Source of the DNA: Heliocidaris erythrogramma
Lineage: Eukaryota; Echinodermata; Echinoidea; Camarodonta; Echinometridae
Direction of reading: 5' to 3'
NCBI GenBank assembly: GCA_025617745.1
Contig: CM046868.1
Location: 23,613,608-23,677,607 of the forward strand
Length of the DNA: 64,000 nucleotides
Shown here: in pieces, positions 12,215 through 23,800 of the stretch
How positions within the stretch are numbered: the stretch's first letter is position 1
Layout of the letters: every line of letters starts with the position of its first letter
Notes under the pieces: generated by a model
The model's input: the letters and a program-made list of their open reading frames with translations, nothing else
Told to the model about the DNA's origin: nothing
The model's database searches: none
Made by a program: the position numbers and the translations under genes

Positions 12215-13308
12215 ACTATACACACAACTGTGCGGCCCAAACATTTCTGCCGTTTCTAGTTATATTTCGAATGTGAGGGCATTTGAAAAGCAATCATTTC
12301 AGGGGACATTTCTACTATGACGTTCTTCCAAACTAACATAAAAAGTATGAGAAAGCTCACAAATTATTTGACCCTTCCCAGAACTCAACCTCTCTAATGA
12401 AATGAAACATCTTCAACAGGTTTATAGGCTCTTCAATACCATCTTTCAAAGTTCACTCGATCAGTCGTTATGTTGCTCAATGCATGGGAACATATCAAAG
12501 AATCCATGATGTTAATAGATTTATATACTTGTTTATTAGTTTAGTGCTTTCATCGTTAGGGTGGTATTGACTGTAAATCAGGAATGACTACTCAGATGTG
12601 TCATGTAAAAATGTTGACATGAGTCTTGTCCATACTGCAGCTAAGTTATAGATTTCTAGTTTTTATTAAGAATTAGTTCAGGGTAGACATTCAGGTATAT
12701 TGAGTAGGGTGACTTTTGCAGTGATTTGCCGAACGTGAAAAAGATCATTAGAGACATTAGACCCTTTTCATAATTATTTTTTTTTAGCCAAAGTATTTTG
12801 TTTAAAAAAAAATGTCTTGGTATATTATTTTATCTAGGGCTTCTTTCCCTTGGATAAATGTTCACAACTTCACCTAATACATAATTCCCAAATCTTTTTA
12901 GTGTTAACACTTATCACATATATTATCTTCAATTAAAGTAATGAATAAAGTAATTTTAACAGTGCGTTAGAAGAGAGATATAGAATGCGGCGAAGCTTTA
13001 ATGGATGGCGTGATGGCACCCTTCACAATGTCATGCATGATAGAGACAGGTGCATGCATTATTGATGCTCTTATGTGTGACCGCTGTGATGGACGATGAC
13101 CCATTGGACAAGCAAACAAGCAGAGACAGCCGAGGAGTGAGAAAGATGAACCAAATGAACTAATTAAACTGGGAAAGGAAAAACCCGTCATTGGCATTGA
13201 TCATTGCATCGTATGAGAGCTTAAGTATGTTTACTCTGTGTTGCAAAATGTGAGTTACAAATGTCCTTCTAGCTCTCAGATGAGGATATAAACCCAGTGG
13301 GAAAGATT

Positions 13309-13859
13309 AAAGGGAAAGTCCACCCTGATTTCAAGTTGATTTTAAAAGAAGCAGAAATATCAAAGAAACAGATCAGTGAAGGTTTGAGCAAAATACGATA
13401 AGAAAGAAGAAAGTTATGAATTTTTGAAGTTGTAATCAGTCAAGCACAAATTGGAAACTCTGTGACATATCTTGTGAACTCCTCTCCCATTTACCCTGTA
13501 CCCCCCAAATCATTTTTAAAATTTCCATTGTCTCTAGCGGAAATATTCAATCATACATGCACCTTAGATATAATCATTGCTCTTATTATTTTAAACAAAA
13601 CCTGTATGAAACAAATCTATTCCTTCATCAAAAAATAAAAAAGTGAAAATTTATGAGATTATCTGTACTGAGCAAATGGGAGAGGAGGACCTTGCAAGAT
13701 ACATCACGGAGTTGCCAGTTTGTGTTTGATTGATTGCAATTTCCAAAATTCACATCTTTCTTATTTCTTATCGTATTTTGCCTGATCTTCACTGATCTGT
13801 TTCTTTAATTTTTCTGCTTCTTTTAAAACCAACTTGTAATTAGGGTGGACTTTCCCTTG
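13309..13859. mobile_element. Fold-back element, about 550 bp, arms of about 180 bp
   Basis: Left end AAGGGAAAGTCCACCCTGA; right end is its complement (GGGTGGACTTTCCCTT). Arms run through AAAGAAACAGATCAGTGAAG and CAAATTGG motifs on both sides. A half-copy of the right arm lies at 39277-39422. Confidence 0.9.
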
Positions 13860-14239
13860 AACTGGTAAGGAAAACCTGTCTTTGATGTTGATCATGGCAT
13901 CGTCTGAGACCAAGAAAGGTGATAACTCTATACCCTTGTAGCTCTAGAGGAGCAGATATATACTCCGTGTAAGATGTTGACCTGTGGATGTCAGTGATAT
14001 GTTTTATTTACATTTTAAATGTATAAAGCTTTCACTTTCTTGTTTTCACAGAAGTGGGATATAAGGAACACTTTTGAAATGAAAAGCTCATAATACTAAC
14101 TCTTATTCCACATTGATCTTGTCAGGCATCATCAGCATGAGTATTAATACATTAGATCTTGACTCAATGGAATGATAACATTAGTATATTAAAATATGTA
14201 CATTTCATGATACTATTAATTCACTCTCCATTCTTTTTT

Positions 14240-14404
14240 TAAAATAATTTGCCATGTTACCTAATTGTTATGTATTTTGTATATTCATGTAGAATGATTT
14301 GTTAAACTTCAAGGCGCCTTTGGAAAGCAGTTTTGCATAAACGGAGCAGGCCAACCCTGTAGTTTAAAATAAAGAAGACAAAATGAATAAAATGAATAAA
14401 TAAA
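14240..14404 (+). mobile_element. Probable non-LTR retroelement 3' end
   Basis: AAGGCGCCTTTGGAAAGCAG, then GGCCAACCCTGTAGTTTAAA and a tail of AATGAATAAA/ATAAATAAA, resembling the 3' ends of LINE/SINE elements. No coding part is preserved. Confidence 0.45.
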
Positions 14405-15015
14405 AGGGCGTAAACTCTAGCTAGCTTTTTAGCTTTTGGCTTTCAGTAGACAATCAGTAAGTAATGCACCCACCATGAAAAATCACCTAGTATTAAAAAC
14501 ACATTTGTTTCAGAATGTTAGAAATTTGAATACCAAGTGACTAAATGATAACATGCAACAATCTCAAATGAAATCAAAACAAATCAGTCAATTTCAATCA
14601 TTTGTGCATTTCTCCAAAGTAAGATAACTAAGAATGAGCTTTTACCATGCCCTTTGCGCAAACTAGACATAAAAGGAGAAACATTTTCTTCTGCCCTTTT
14701 TGATATCGGAGGAGCCTGTCAGATTTCTGTATTCGCTCCCTCGCTCCCTCGTAATATGACAGGCAGCGCACTAAGAATTGATTCGATTGAAATCACAGCC
14801 TAACTCACATGACATTTACGATTCATTACGCCCGTCTGACATCCGAATCACTCCATGCACTTTTCATCTCTGTTTGACAATCAACATTCATGTGGCGTCA
14901 AAATTATGCAGCGAACTAGTGCAGGTTGGGGAAGAAGATGGTGTACAAGAACAAGAAAACAAGTTGGGGGAAAGGAAGACAATGATAAACGAGACAAAAC
15001 ACATTTGAGACTCTG

Positions 15016-15380
15016 AGGCCCAAATTCACAAAGGTGGTAATAGATTTGTACCATGGTTTATGCAGATTTTGTGGTATAAGTGCGCTTGATTTCGCATGTA
15101 CACTTAGAAAGATCCAATAATGAATGCGTGTGATTAGCAAAATGTGCAAATTTAACCCTGGTTGCCATGGTTTATGTACATTTACGCACAGTTTATTTCA
15201 ATTAATTTACATAAACCATGGTCTAAACCATGGTAACTAGCGTGAAAATTGCGCACTTTGCTAATCACGCACGTTTATTATTATCTTTCTAAGTGTACGT
15301 GCGAAATCAAGTGCACTTATACCACAAAATCTGCATAAACCACGGTACAAATCTATTACCACCTTTGTGAATTCGGGCCT
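15016..15380. mobile_element. Fold-back element, 365 bp
   Basis: Termini AGGCCCAAATTCACAAAGG and CCTTTGTGAATTCGGGCCT. Arms of about 170 bp extend to a short AT-rich centre, with matching CATGGTTTATG and AAGTGCACTT-type blocks. Arms differ at scattered positions. Confidence 0.92.
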
Positions 15381-15414
15381 GAGTTACACATATTTTTTAT
15401 GCTGATAGCAAACG

Positions 15415-15530
15415 GGGCATCAACTCCTTTTTGAGTCCCAACACATGATATTGACTGCTCGGAGCCAGAAGGGCGTTAACCCTGTGTTTAATGAGGTGTG
15501 TTAATATTGCCTGTATGGCTCTCTGGAGAT
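15415..15530. repeat. GCCAGAAGG hairpin family, diverged copy 2 with flanking half-copy
   Basis: Left arm GGAGCCAGAAGGGCGTTAAC at 15461; the right arm (TTAATATTGCCTGTATGGCT) is diverged. Just upstream, 15418-15450 resembles another right arm (ACTCCTTTTTGAGTC then AACACATGATA). Confidence 0.7.
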
Positions 15531-16575
15531 GATTTAATAGAATAAAGACAATTAGAATGTCTGATGTGAATTTAAATCCAATAACATCATCTCATGAAAA
15601 TACATGGAAGTGATTGATTGGTGTCAAGGGGGAAGGGGGCAGTGGGGGGGGGGGGGGGGGTGTTAGTACAGGCTTGATGTCATAGTCACATAGGCATTTG
15701 ACTTGTTCAGATATTATTTTGATAATAATCTTGACTTTATCAAAGCACTGTTCTCACTGTAACTGATTTTACTCTAAATCTACATTGATCCAGTTTACGG
15801 TATTTAAAACTATTAGCTGGATCAAAAAAAAAAAATAACTGATTAAAAATATACCAAGCGTGGTATTTCTAACTAAAAACATCTTGCAGCAATTTTTTTG
15901 CTAATGTTTTCAATTTCACTTCATGTAGAAATATGTATTGAAAAATATTTCGAAATTTAGAGAATTTATGTGACAACAGAAGGAAAGCTAATTTAACATG
16001 CTGAAATGAAAACAATTTTTCTTGAAACTTTCTGGTGTGTTTTCCCTACAGTTTGAAATGAATTAACACACTATTCTACCACTGGAAAGACTTGAACATT
16101 GTTAAGAGAGCACAGGACAAGCGTTTCACGGAACCATAAGTTCAAGTTTGCCGACATCCCATTGAAATGCATGTATTAAGACTTGAGATTATCACACATT
16201 TCTATGGGTTGTTGGCGAACTTGTACTTATGATGGTTTTGTGTAATGATGCCCAGGTCTTTAAGACAAACACAAGGTCGGATACCTGATCTGTCATTTTC
16301 ATACAATATTTCACATGTATATCACATCACAGTGTGCTCTGTGACTGGGGATGATAGTACACCCACCCCGTTATCGATAGGACTGAGGGATATGGATTTC
16401 CCCCCTCTTCACTCATAAGAAGAGATTCATGCTTGAATACCTAATATCCATCTCCTAGCAGTTCTTCCATTTCCGCATCATACGCCACAAGGCTTGGATT
16501 GTTCTGTTGTAATCTCATCTTTTACTCTGTAAGATGATGAAGAGATCTGTGTGGTAGTGGTAAATTTTTAATTTT

Positions 16576-17575
16576 TATGCCTCCGCCCACCGAAGGTGGT
16601 GCCGGAGGCATTATGTTTTCGGGTTGTCCGTCCGTCCGTCACGCTTTCTCATTCTCTCCATAACTCAAGAACCACATGAGGTATGAATATCAAACTTGGT
16701 GCTAGTATGTATCACCATAGGAAGACAAAACTGATTAGATGTTGGGGTACATAGGTCAAAGGTCAAAGGCCACAGAAGTCAATTTCTTAAACTGCAGGGT
16801 AGCCTCGTTCTCACGATAACTCGAGCCATTTGAGGTATGAACTTCAAACTTGGTGCTAGTATGTATCACCATAGGAAGACGATCTGATTAGGTTTTGGGG
16901 TACGTAGGTCAAAGGTTAAAGGTCATAGGTAAATTTCTGAAATTGCAGGTGTTAGCCTTGTTAACGCATATCTCAAGAACCATTTGAGTTATGAACTTCA
17001 AACTTGGTACGAGTATGTATCACCATAGAAAGACGATCAGATTAGATTTTGGTGTATGTAGGTCAGAGGTCAAAGGCCAAAGAGGTCAATTCTGAAATTG
17101 CAGGTTTTAGCCTTGTTAACGTGATATCTCAAGAACCATTTGATCCATTAACTTCAAACTTGGAACTAGTATGCATCACCATAGTGAGATGAACTGATTA
17201 GATTTTTGTTCACATAGGTCAAAGGTGACAGATCATAGAGGTCATTATACAGGTGTATGTGAAATTGATGTTTTTTTTTACCTTTCTAATCACCATATTT
17301 CGCATGTGCGTGCTTGGAAACAGGTGACTGGCTGGAATGCTCCCTAGAGGAGTTCTGCACTGTCTTGTGCAGAATCGCAATTGAATCCAGTGACCGGGGT
17401 AATAATGCTGTAAGCGCTTTGGTCGGTTACATTGTAATTGGTAAGGCGCCATATAAGAAACAGCTACATGTATTATTATTATATCTCAACTATTTTGTGT
17501 TCATGACTAGGAGGAGATAAAGTGATAAGATTTTTGGGTTATAAGGTGTAAGGCCAAAGAGGTCGTCCATTAACA
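16576..17575 (+). mobile_element. TCCG-type composite element, interrupted by a SINE
   Basis: Starts with a hairpin (GCCTCCGCCCACC ... GGTGCCGGAGGC), then TCCGTCCGTCCGTC, then about four imperfect units of about 150 bp containing CAAACTTGGT, AGTATGTATCACCATA and GGTCAAAGGTCA. A SINE sits at 17305-17487, after which unit-like sequence resumes to about 17575. The closing terminus found in the 46907 copy is missing. Confidence 0.8.
17305..17487 (+). mobile_element. SINE (tRNA-derived class, 3' part)
   Basis: Contains GGCTGGAATGCTCCCTAG, AATCCAGTGACCGGGGTAAT, GCTGTAAGCGCTTTGG and GGCGCCATATAAGAAAC, and ends in an ATT repeat, the signature 3' region of widespread deuterostome SINEs. Confidence 0.78.
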
Positions 17576-17879
17576 TGTAATTTGAGGCTTTTTATTCTGG
17601 TTATCATAATATTGTGTCCCTTTTCAAAACCAGTGTGCCCCCCCTTCAATTCAAAAAAGGGAAAATGTGTCACCCTTATCAAATTTCAACACAAAAGACA
17701 CCCTTTTAGAAATCTGATAATCTTTTTCTTTCCTACAATTTTTTTGAAATGTGCCCCCCCCATTAAAGAAAAAATTTAAATCTGCCCTGCTATATAGTGT
17801 TTGAAATATTGTTTTAAATAATCTTACATTGTGTTACTGGTTTTCTTTCTGTTTACATGGCAGTGTAACTGCATTTCGT

Positions 17880-17955
17880 CTCTTTAAAGCAAGAAGGGCT
17901 TTAACTCGCATAATGTTACATAGACTTAACATCCTTCTTGTTCTCATGACATGAT
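17880..17955. repeat. GCCAGAAGG hairpin family, diverged copy 3
   Basis: Arms AAGCAAGAAGGGCTTTAAC and TTAACATCCTTCTTGTTCTC form an imperfect hairpin of the same layout as the other copies. Confidence 0.7.
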
Positions 17956-17970
17956 TTCATAAGACTAAAG

Positions 17971-18600
17971 TCCTTTATGATGTTGAGATAAAGGATTTGT
18001 GCTAATGCAGATGATGGCATGCAGAGAGTGATATGTGCGCTACTGCGCTAATTAGTATCTCACCCCAATATTTATCATTGCCCAGTATTGATGGGACCTG
18101 CTGTCAGCATATTGAATAATCCAGATTGTTGATCTTTAAAGGTAATTGTCAGATGTTATGGGCCCCTTGTCAGTGCTACAGGTTCCAAGTCCTGACAAGG
18201 ATTCAGAACTAAAATACATATATATTTTGATGATAGATGAAGTTCCAAAGGCGTTCCTTTTATACAAGTCTATTTGTTCGACTTTGTATGCTACTAAAGA
18301 TGTCCATTATGATGTTGAGATAAAGGATTTGTGCTAATGACGGATGATGGCATGCAGAGAGTGATATGTGCGCTACTGCGCTAATTAGTATCTCACCCCA
18401 ATATTTATCATTGCCCAGTATTGATGGGACCTGCTGTTAGCATATTGAGTAATCCAGATTGTTGATCTTTAAAGGTAATTGTCAGATGTTATGGGCCCCT
18501 TTTCAGTGCTACAGGTTCCAAGTCCTGACAATGATTAAAAACTAAACTACATATATATTTTGATGATAGATGAAGTTCCAAAGGCGTTCCTTTTATACAA
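17971..18600 (+). repeat. Tandem duplication, 332-bp period
   Basis: Copies 17971-18272 and 18303-18600 are nearly identical from TATGATGTTGAGATAAAGG to AGGCGTTCCTTTTATACA. Few substitutions, so recent. Confidence 0.92.
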
Positions 18601-18722
18601 AGTTCCAGGCAAGTATTAGAATATAACGCCTCCAAATATTTACCGCAACATTTATTGAATACATTTTTCTGTGGGTAATGCAGGGTCATGTTAGGGAATT
18701 GCAAGTTTGTCTCAATATAATC

Positions 18723-19119
18723 TTAAAGGCATTGGGTAACTTTGTGGAGGCTTGATTTAATAAATTGTTGAATTTTGATATCTGTCTTGTATAATGATGT
18801 TCAGAAGGATAAATAAATAGCCAGGCATAGAAAGGTTTTCAAATATATAATGCTATTATTAAGATATCTGCGACTGAATACTCCCATTTACGAAAGCGCA
18901 TGGCCATACGCTTTAGTCTAACACTGAGTCAATGGGGAAAATGAGTCTGGCATTTCCGGTCACTTGCATATGTTTACTTTTGTGAAGCACATGATGATTT
19001 TGAAGTGCTTTTTTCCACATGGGCTTCATTTTTACACCATATTACATACACTGATAACATGTAAGGCCAGACAGCTCAGATTTTATCAATCCTCCACAAA
19101 GTTACCCAATCACTTTAAC
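18723..19119. mobile_element. Inverted-repeat element, about 397 bp
   Basis: Termini TTAAAGGCATTGGGTAACTT and its complement ending AAGTTACCCAATCACTTTA. Arms weaken inwards. Confidence 0.8.
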
Positions 19120-20432
19120 TATGTAAACTTGTATGTGATCTGAAATTGGATCAAAAATAGAAAGAAATCCCAACATCATGATATGCTTCAGTGTCCTAGG
19201 TTGAAATGGTTCTTGCCTGTCAAATGGTCATAACCAATAACCATGCACTGAACCTCCTTCTTGCACTGGACTGATCACAATCAGATGTTCAAAAGGAATG
19301 CCTTATGATGTTTACAGGTTGCGATGTAAACAATCATAAAGGCATGTGAAGTAGATATGTAGCACCTTGTTTAAAGTACCGGTATACAGCAGATGCTTCT
19401 CTATTACTATTAAATTGAGCAAGCTCGAACTTGAGATATGAGACCATTAACGCTTCTCAAGAAAATCAGCTTTATTTTCGAAGTTCCCAGTCTCTGCATA
19501 AGCTCAAGTCATGCAAGTTCGAGCAATGCCAGCTCGCTAATAGCTCAATCCACAGTGCATGCCATATTTCAAGTGCATCTTCACCAACAATTAGCCTGCT
19601 ATTTGGCCAAACAGAGGGGAAGTTCATGAAGAAGGTTTAGTTTGCTTTATCGTGAAAATCTTGAGCTAAAATCGTTTTGCAATGGTGAAAAAGCCTGCTA
19701 TTTGCATCTCCACTGCAAAATAATTCAACTTAGTTGTCAGGCTAATTTTCCCCGTATGAGAATTAGCAGGCTAGTTTTAATACTCTGGCTGGCACAGAGA
19801 GACCACAAAAAAAATACACCTTACGTGCTCTACTGCTGAAGATTGTATCTAACCCGATTTCTAGATTTTCAGTGCTAATGATACGCTGGTATCCGGTGCA
19901 TCTCTGCTATGCCCATTGTAGGAATGCGATATGACAGTAGCCATAAAACATGAGTGTCTTGTTTCGTAGCCAGATGGGCAGATGTTGTCCATGCTAGACT
20001 GGGTCATCTGGTTCCACACAATATGATCATGACACGGTCAGCCAGAAGGGGCAAGGTTATGTGGGGGAATCTTTCTATCTAACCTTTAATTGATATTGTG
20101 AAAGCCATGTGTGAATTTAGGCTTACACTACCCAACTGCTGATGTGTATATTGTTGTGTTCACCATCTTCCCCTCCCTATACTCTAAACACCAAACACTG
20201 ATGCCTGTGATCATACATTTTTAGCAGAATTGAAATTTTCATAGTTCAGATATGAGCTGATCTTTAGGAGAAATTAGTAAACAGGAGAAGAAGAGAGAGA
20301 GAGGGAGAGAGAGAGAACATGAAACACACTTCTTATGAATGAGAGATAAAGTGTATAAGTAGATAACAACAAAATTATTGAGGAGAGGATATATATTAGG
20401 ATAAGAACAGTAAAGAAAGTTTCATATATGTC

Positions 20433-20510
20433 ATCTGTTTAGAGCCAGAACGGCGTTAACTCATATGCTTTAATACAGAGTTAACACCCTTCTGGCTCTC
20501 AACACATGAT
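20433..20510. repeat. GCCAGAAGG hairpin family, copy 4
   Basis: ATCTGTTTAGAGCCAGAAC ... TTCTGGCTCTCAACACATGAT with 28-bp arms. It lies 275 bp upstream of the first recognised exon. Confidence 0.85.
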
Positions 20511-20784
20511 GTATGTTTCGTCATTTAATTGTTATTGACATATTCAAGAAACCTTTATACTCTCTCTGCATTTCTTATGAGATAATGCCTGGCAGGGGGG
20601 GGGGGGGGGAATTGATAAATGGTAGGTGTGGTACAGAAGATACAATAACAAAGAAAAATAAACTACAATTATTAGAAGAAAGTGGGAGTAAAAACAATTC
20701 AGAATAGTCATTGATGTGTAGTGAATAAATATCAATGCCATTTTATTTACAACCAGTGTGTTTTTTTTAATTTTCTCTTTGCAG

Positions 20785-20856
20785 AAACCTGAGCAGGAAT
20801 TCTATCAGCTACATAGAACCCAGAGCATTTGAGGGATTATCAAGTCTTACTGTACT
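20785..20856 (+). CDS. ADGRA3: ADGRA exon 1 in window: LRR
   Basis: 72-nt exon, phase 2 at both ends. A pyrimidine-rich acceptor ends in TTTGCAG and the donor is GTAAGT. It encodes one leucine-rich repeat reading NLSRNSISYIEPRAFEGL and continuing to a Leu codon split CT|A across the next intron. Ectodomain, ligand-binding side. It is isolated by a 16.4-kb intron from the next LRR; earlier LRRs and the LRRNT are expected upstream. Confidence 0.92.
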
Positions 20857-23800
20857 GTAAGTATTTTCTCCAGTAATACTGATTATTAGAGGTACTCGTT
20901 TACGAGAAGTTCTGGGAACCTGAAAATGTTTATATCAAAAGCCATCTGATGTATCTTCCTTTTTTCATATTACCTAAAAATGATATAGTTTAAGGTTCAA
21001 AGATTAAAAATAATTAAAAACAATTATGCTTGTCTCTGAAAATACTCTCAGAGTGTGCAGGCCAACAGGATTGGCGAATTTCTGTGCAGAATGGAAAAAT
21101 TGATATTTTGATTTTAAAAATGCACCGATTCAATTAGTAAAAATGCAGATTTCATGGGCAGAGGCAAAATAAAAGACATCACCAAGGTATAGGTGGAGGT
21201 AAAATGGCATCAAAGAATAAAACAGAGGCAAAAAAAAAAGGAAACATCATTATTAAAGGTTTAGGCAGAGGTAAATTGGCAACAAAGATGCATTCCTCCA
21301 GTGCCTAGGTAACTATGAGATTAAAAGAAGATGATTTTCTTGAGATGATTGTGGAGGAAAGGAACCGATGTGAGTCATAGTCACAGATGCGTCATCAAAA
21401 GCAAATGTCAGAGTAGTGAAAAGTTGATCTTGTTTTAATGTCATCTTTGGGGTTTGTCATAGCCGCCTTCATTCCCCAGCCAAGAATGGCAACTCATTTT
21501 CTCCTCATGAATGCTTTCCGTTATAGGCGATGTAGTGGCATGTTTCAACTGAATTATGAACAAAGCAAAATTTAAAATGGGAATAGTGATATACATTCTA
21601 AAAGTTGAAACTTATATCGCTATTGAAAAGGGCCAGGTAATGACAGTGTTTCAAAATGTTGTATCTCATTTTTGCTAATATTTCTGGTCTGAACACTATA
21701 AAGGGTGCATCCAACTTTTTAAAAGTGCTGTATGTACCATTTTGAAAATGCAGTCACCCTTAGCCCTTTGAAATGGTGATTTATTAAACACATTAATCTT
21801 CGTAAATTTTCCAATAGTTTGTTGCCATCTGACTTCTTTTCTTCATGATGTGCTAGATATGGATTATTAAACGTCTGCGCTGAATGGATGTATTTCTAAA
21901 ATCCTTACTTGATTTTTTTTTTTTTTTTTTGGTGTTTTTTTTTGTTGTAATAGTGACAAATGTCAGTGGGAGTACAATTGAATTTTGATCAGCACTAGTC
22001 ACTGTGAATTTGTAACTATAAATCATTCTAGATCCAGAAACCTCCACGTTATGAGTACCACCATGCAAACCTCTACCTTCAAAGATCATCAGGCAAAATG
22101 TTTATCAGATATATCTCAGTCTACTTGCCCTACTGATGATATGTTTACATTATAGATGACCACTCAAGTTCATTTGTAGGATCCTTCAAAAGGCTACTTG
22201 GGTTTTATACTGAGACTGTTCTTTACAGATCTCTTTTAATCTCTTCTGTGCCACCAAGTTTATGAGCAGTTGACATAAATGAACTTTGAAGAGTTAGATA
22301 TGGTCTTTTAATGAGTTGTTTCAATTAGTAAATTTGGTATAAAGCACATTGTTTCTGGTTGAGGAAGAATTAAGTAATTCTTAGTCCAAACCAATACTCG
22401 GCACATATATTCTTGGGTGGGATTTGTTGCCCACGGCAAGGAATGGGTTAAATTATGGGAATACCTCAAATAGTTCATAATCACGAGGGACTGAAATAGT
22501 TTAGGCTCGATTTGGAGTCAACTCTGCTAGCTGTCTCCAAGTTGAAACACAACCGAAGATGCTGGCTCCTAAAGAGAAGCAATTTGTCTAGGGAGATGGG
22601 GATCATCTCTAGGAATTAGCCATCTACCGTTGATGAGCACACCCTTGATGAGCAGTTCCTTGAGGGGACCCAATGCTGTAGTCACAGGTCATTGGACTGA
22701 TGAGTATATTTTCTCTCTGCCTCATCACACATCTTCAATAAAAACTTAATTACATGTCATTTCCAAATGCAAGCCCTATTACTATCGGAGATAGAAACCT
22801 TGAGGGTTGTTTGTCGCAAAGAACAGTGGTAAGACAAGACAGAAGAGCGGCGAGATAAGACAGGAGAAAGGCTATTGTTCCATCTCAAAGGAGATCAATG
22901 TTGCATTGTATGGGATGCTTTGAAGATGTCACCTTGCTTTGATTGTACAAAAGAGTTTTTGGTGACATTTGGCATGTTCTAGGAGTATACAGTGAATAAT
23001 CAGATAGTGTGTTTTCAAATAGGGAGAGAAATGAGGAGAAAAGGCATATGGAGAGAATTAGAGACTGAGAAAGTGAAAGAGAATGAGTTAGATAGAGAGA
23101 GAGAGAGGGAGACAGAGACAGACAGACAGACAGACTGACAGACTATACATTGACAATGGTTCAAAGACAGAAAGAAAGTTATCTAGATGAAAAATTCAAA
23201 GCAAAATGCGGAGGTTCTTGAAAAATCTTGGAGAAAATGAGAGAATGGCAGAAGATGTAAAAGGAGATGGAGTGGAAAGTCAAAGCTTGAGATAATTATG
23301 AGGGATATGAGTGATGATGGAATGAACGTGATAGTAAAAAAAAGGAAAAAAAGAAACAAGATGGATTGCTGTACTTGATAGATGGCATGCATTAAGAGGT
23401 CAGTGAACATGCTAATGGCTTCATTCATTTTGATAAGTGGTGATGGGATGAGCAAATTTTACATTACTTGCTTGTTTCTTTTGATCACTTTCTCTCCCCC
23501 CCCCCCCGTTCAGACTACCTAAGCTTATCGTATAGCTGTACGAAAACCGCAAGCTGTATGATACGTAATTATTTTTTTATAGTCTGAACATTGTATAACG
23601 AAATGTTTAATAGCGAAACGCATGTTTGAGCATCGTTTCGAATGAAAACCCGATAATCAATATCCCTTGGTAGTCTGAACGTTGTATCTTACTAAAATCG
23701 TGTAAATGGGCGGGGCTTATCGTATATGCGCTCTGATGTGACCAATCAGCTGTAATTTTGCATGCTCCATTGCTGTCCATGAGGTAACCTGATACAAAAC

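Larger units (their letters stand above)
11575..12405 (+). mobile_element. Family A repeat, copy 1, interrupted
   Basis: Left part 11575-11708 and right part about 12215-12405 align with uninterrupted copies at 49745-50125 and 53800-54175 (shared GAATTGGTGTATG, AAAAATGATAAGAAATTGAC-type block, CAGGGGACATTTCTACTATG, GAGAAAGCTCAC). The gap holds two other elements. Confidence 0.85.
1..20784. other. Upstream intron or 5' flank, no exon recognised
   Basis: The first recognised exon begins in phase 2, so at least one coding exon lies 5' of it. No LRR-like 72-nt exon, signal peptide or promoter was recognised in these 20.8 kb. The stretch holds tandem duplications (543-1500, 1736-2200, 17971-18600), SINEs, a minisatellite (5935-6460) and many inverted-repeat elements, listed separately. 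Blocks 2201-3844, 4116-5930, 6461-11101, 12406-13308, 13860-15015, 15531-16575 and 19120-20432 hold nothing else I can name. Confidence 0.6.

Noticed and set aside
16576-17250. CRISPR array or satellite
   Set aside because: Units are degenerate, long and led by a hairpin; a eukaryotic dispersed element.
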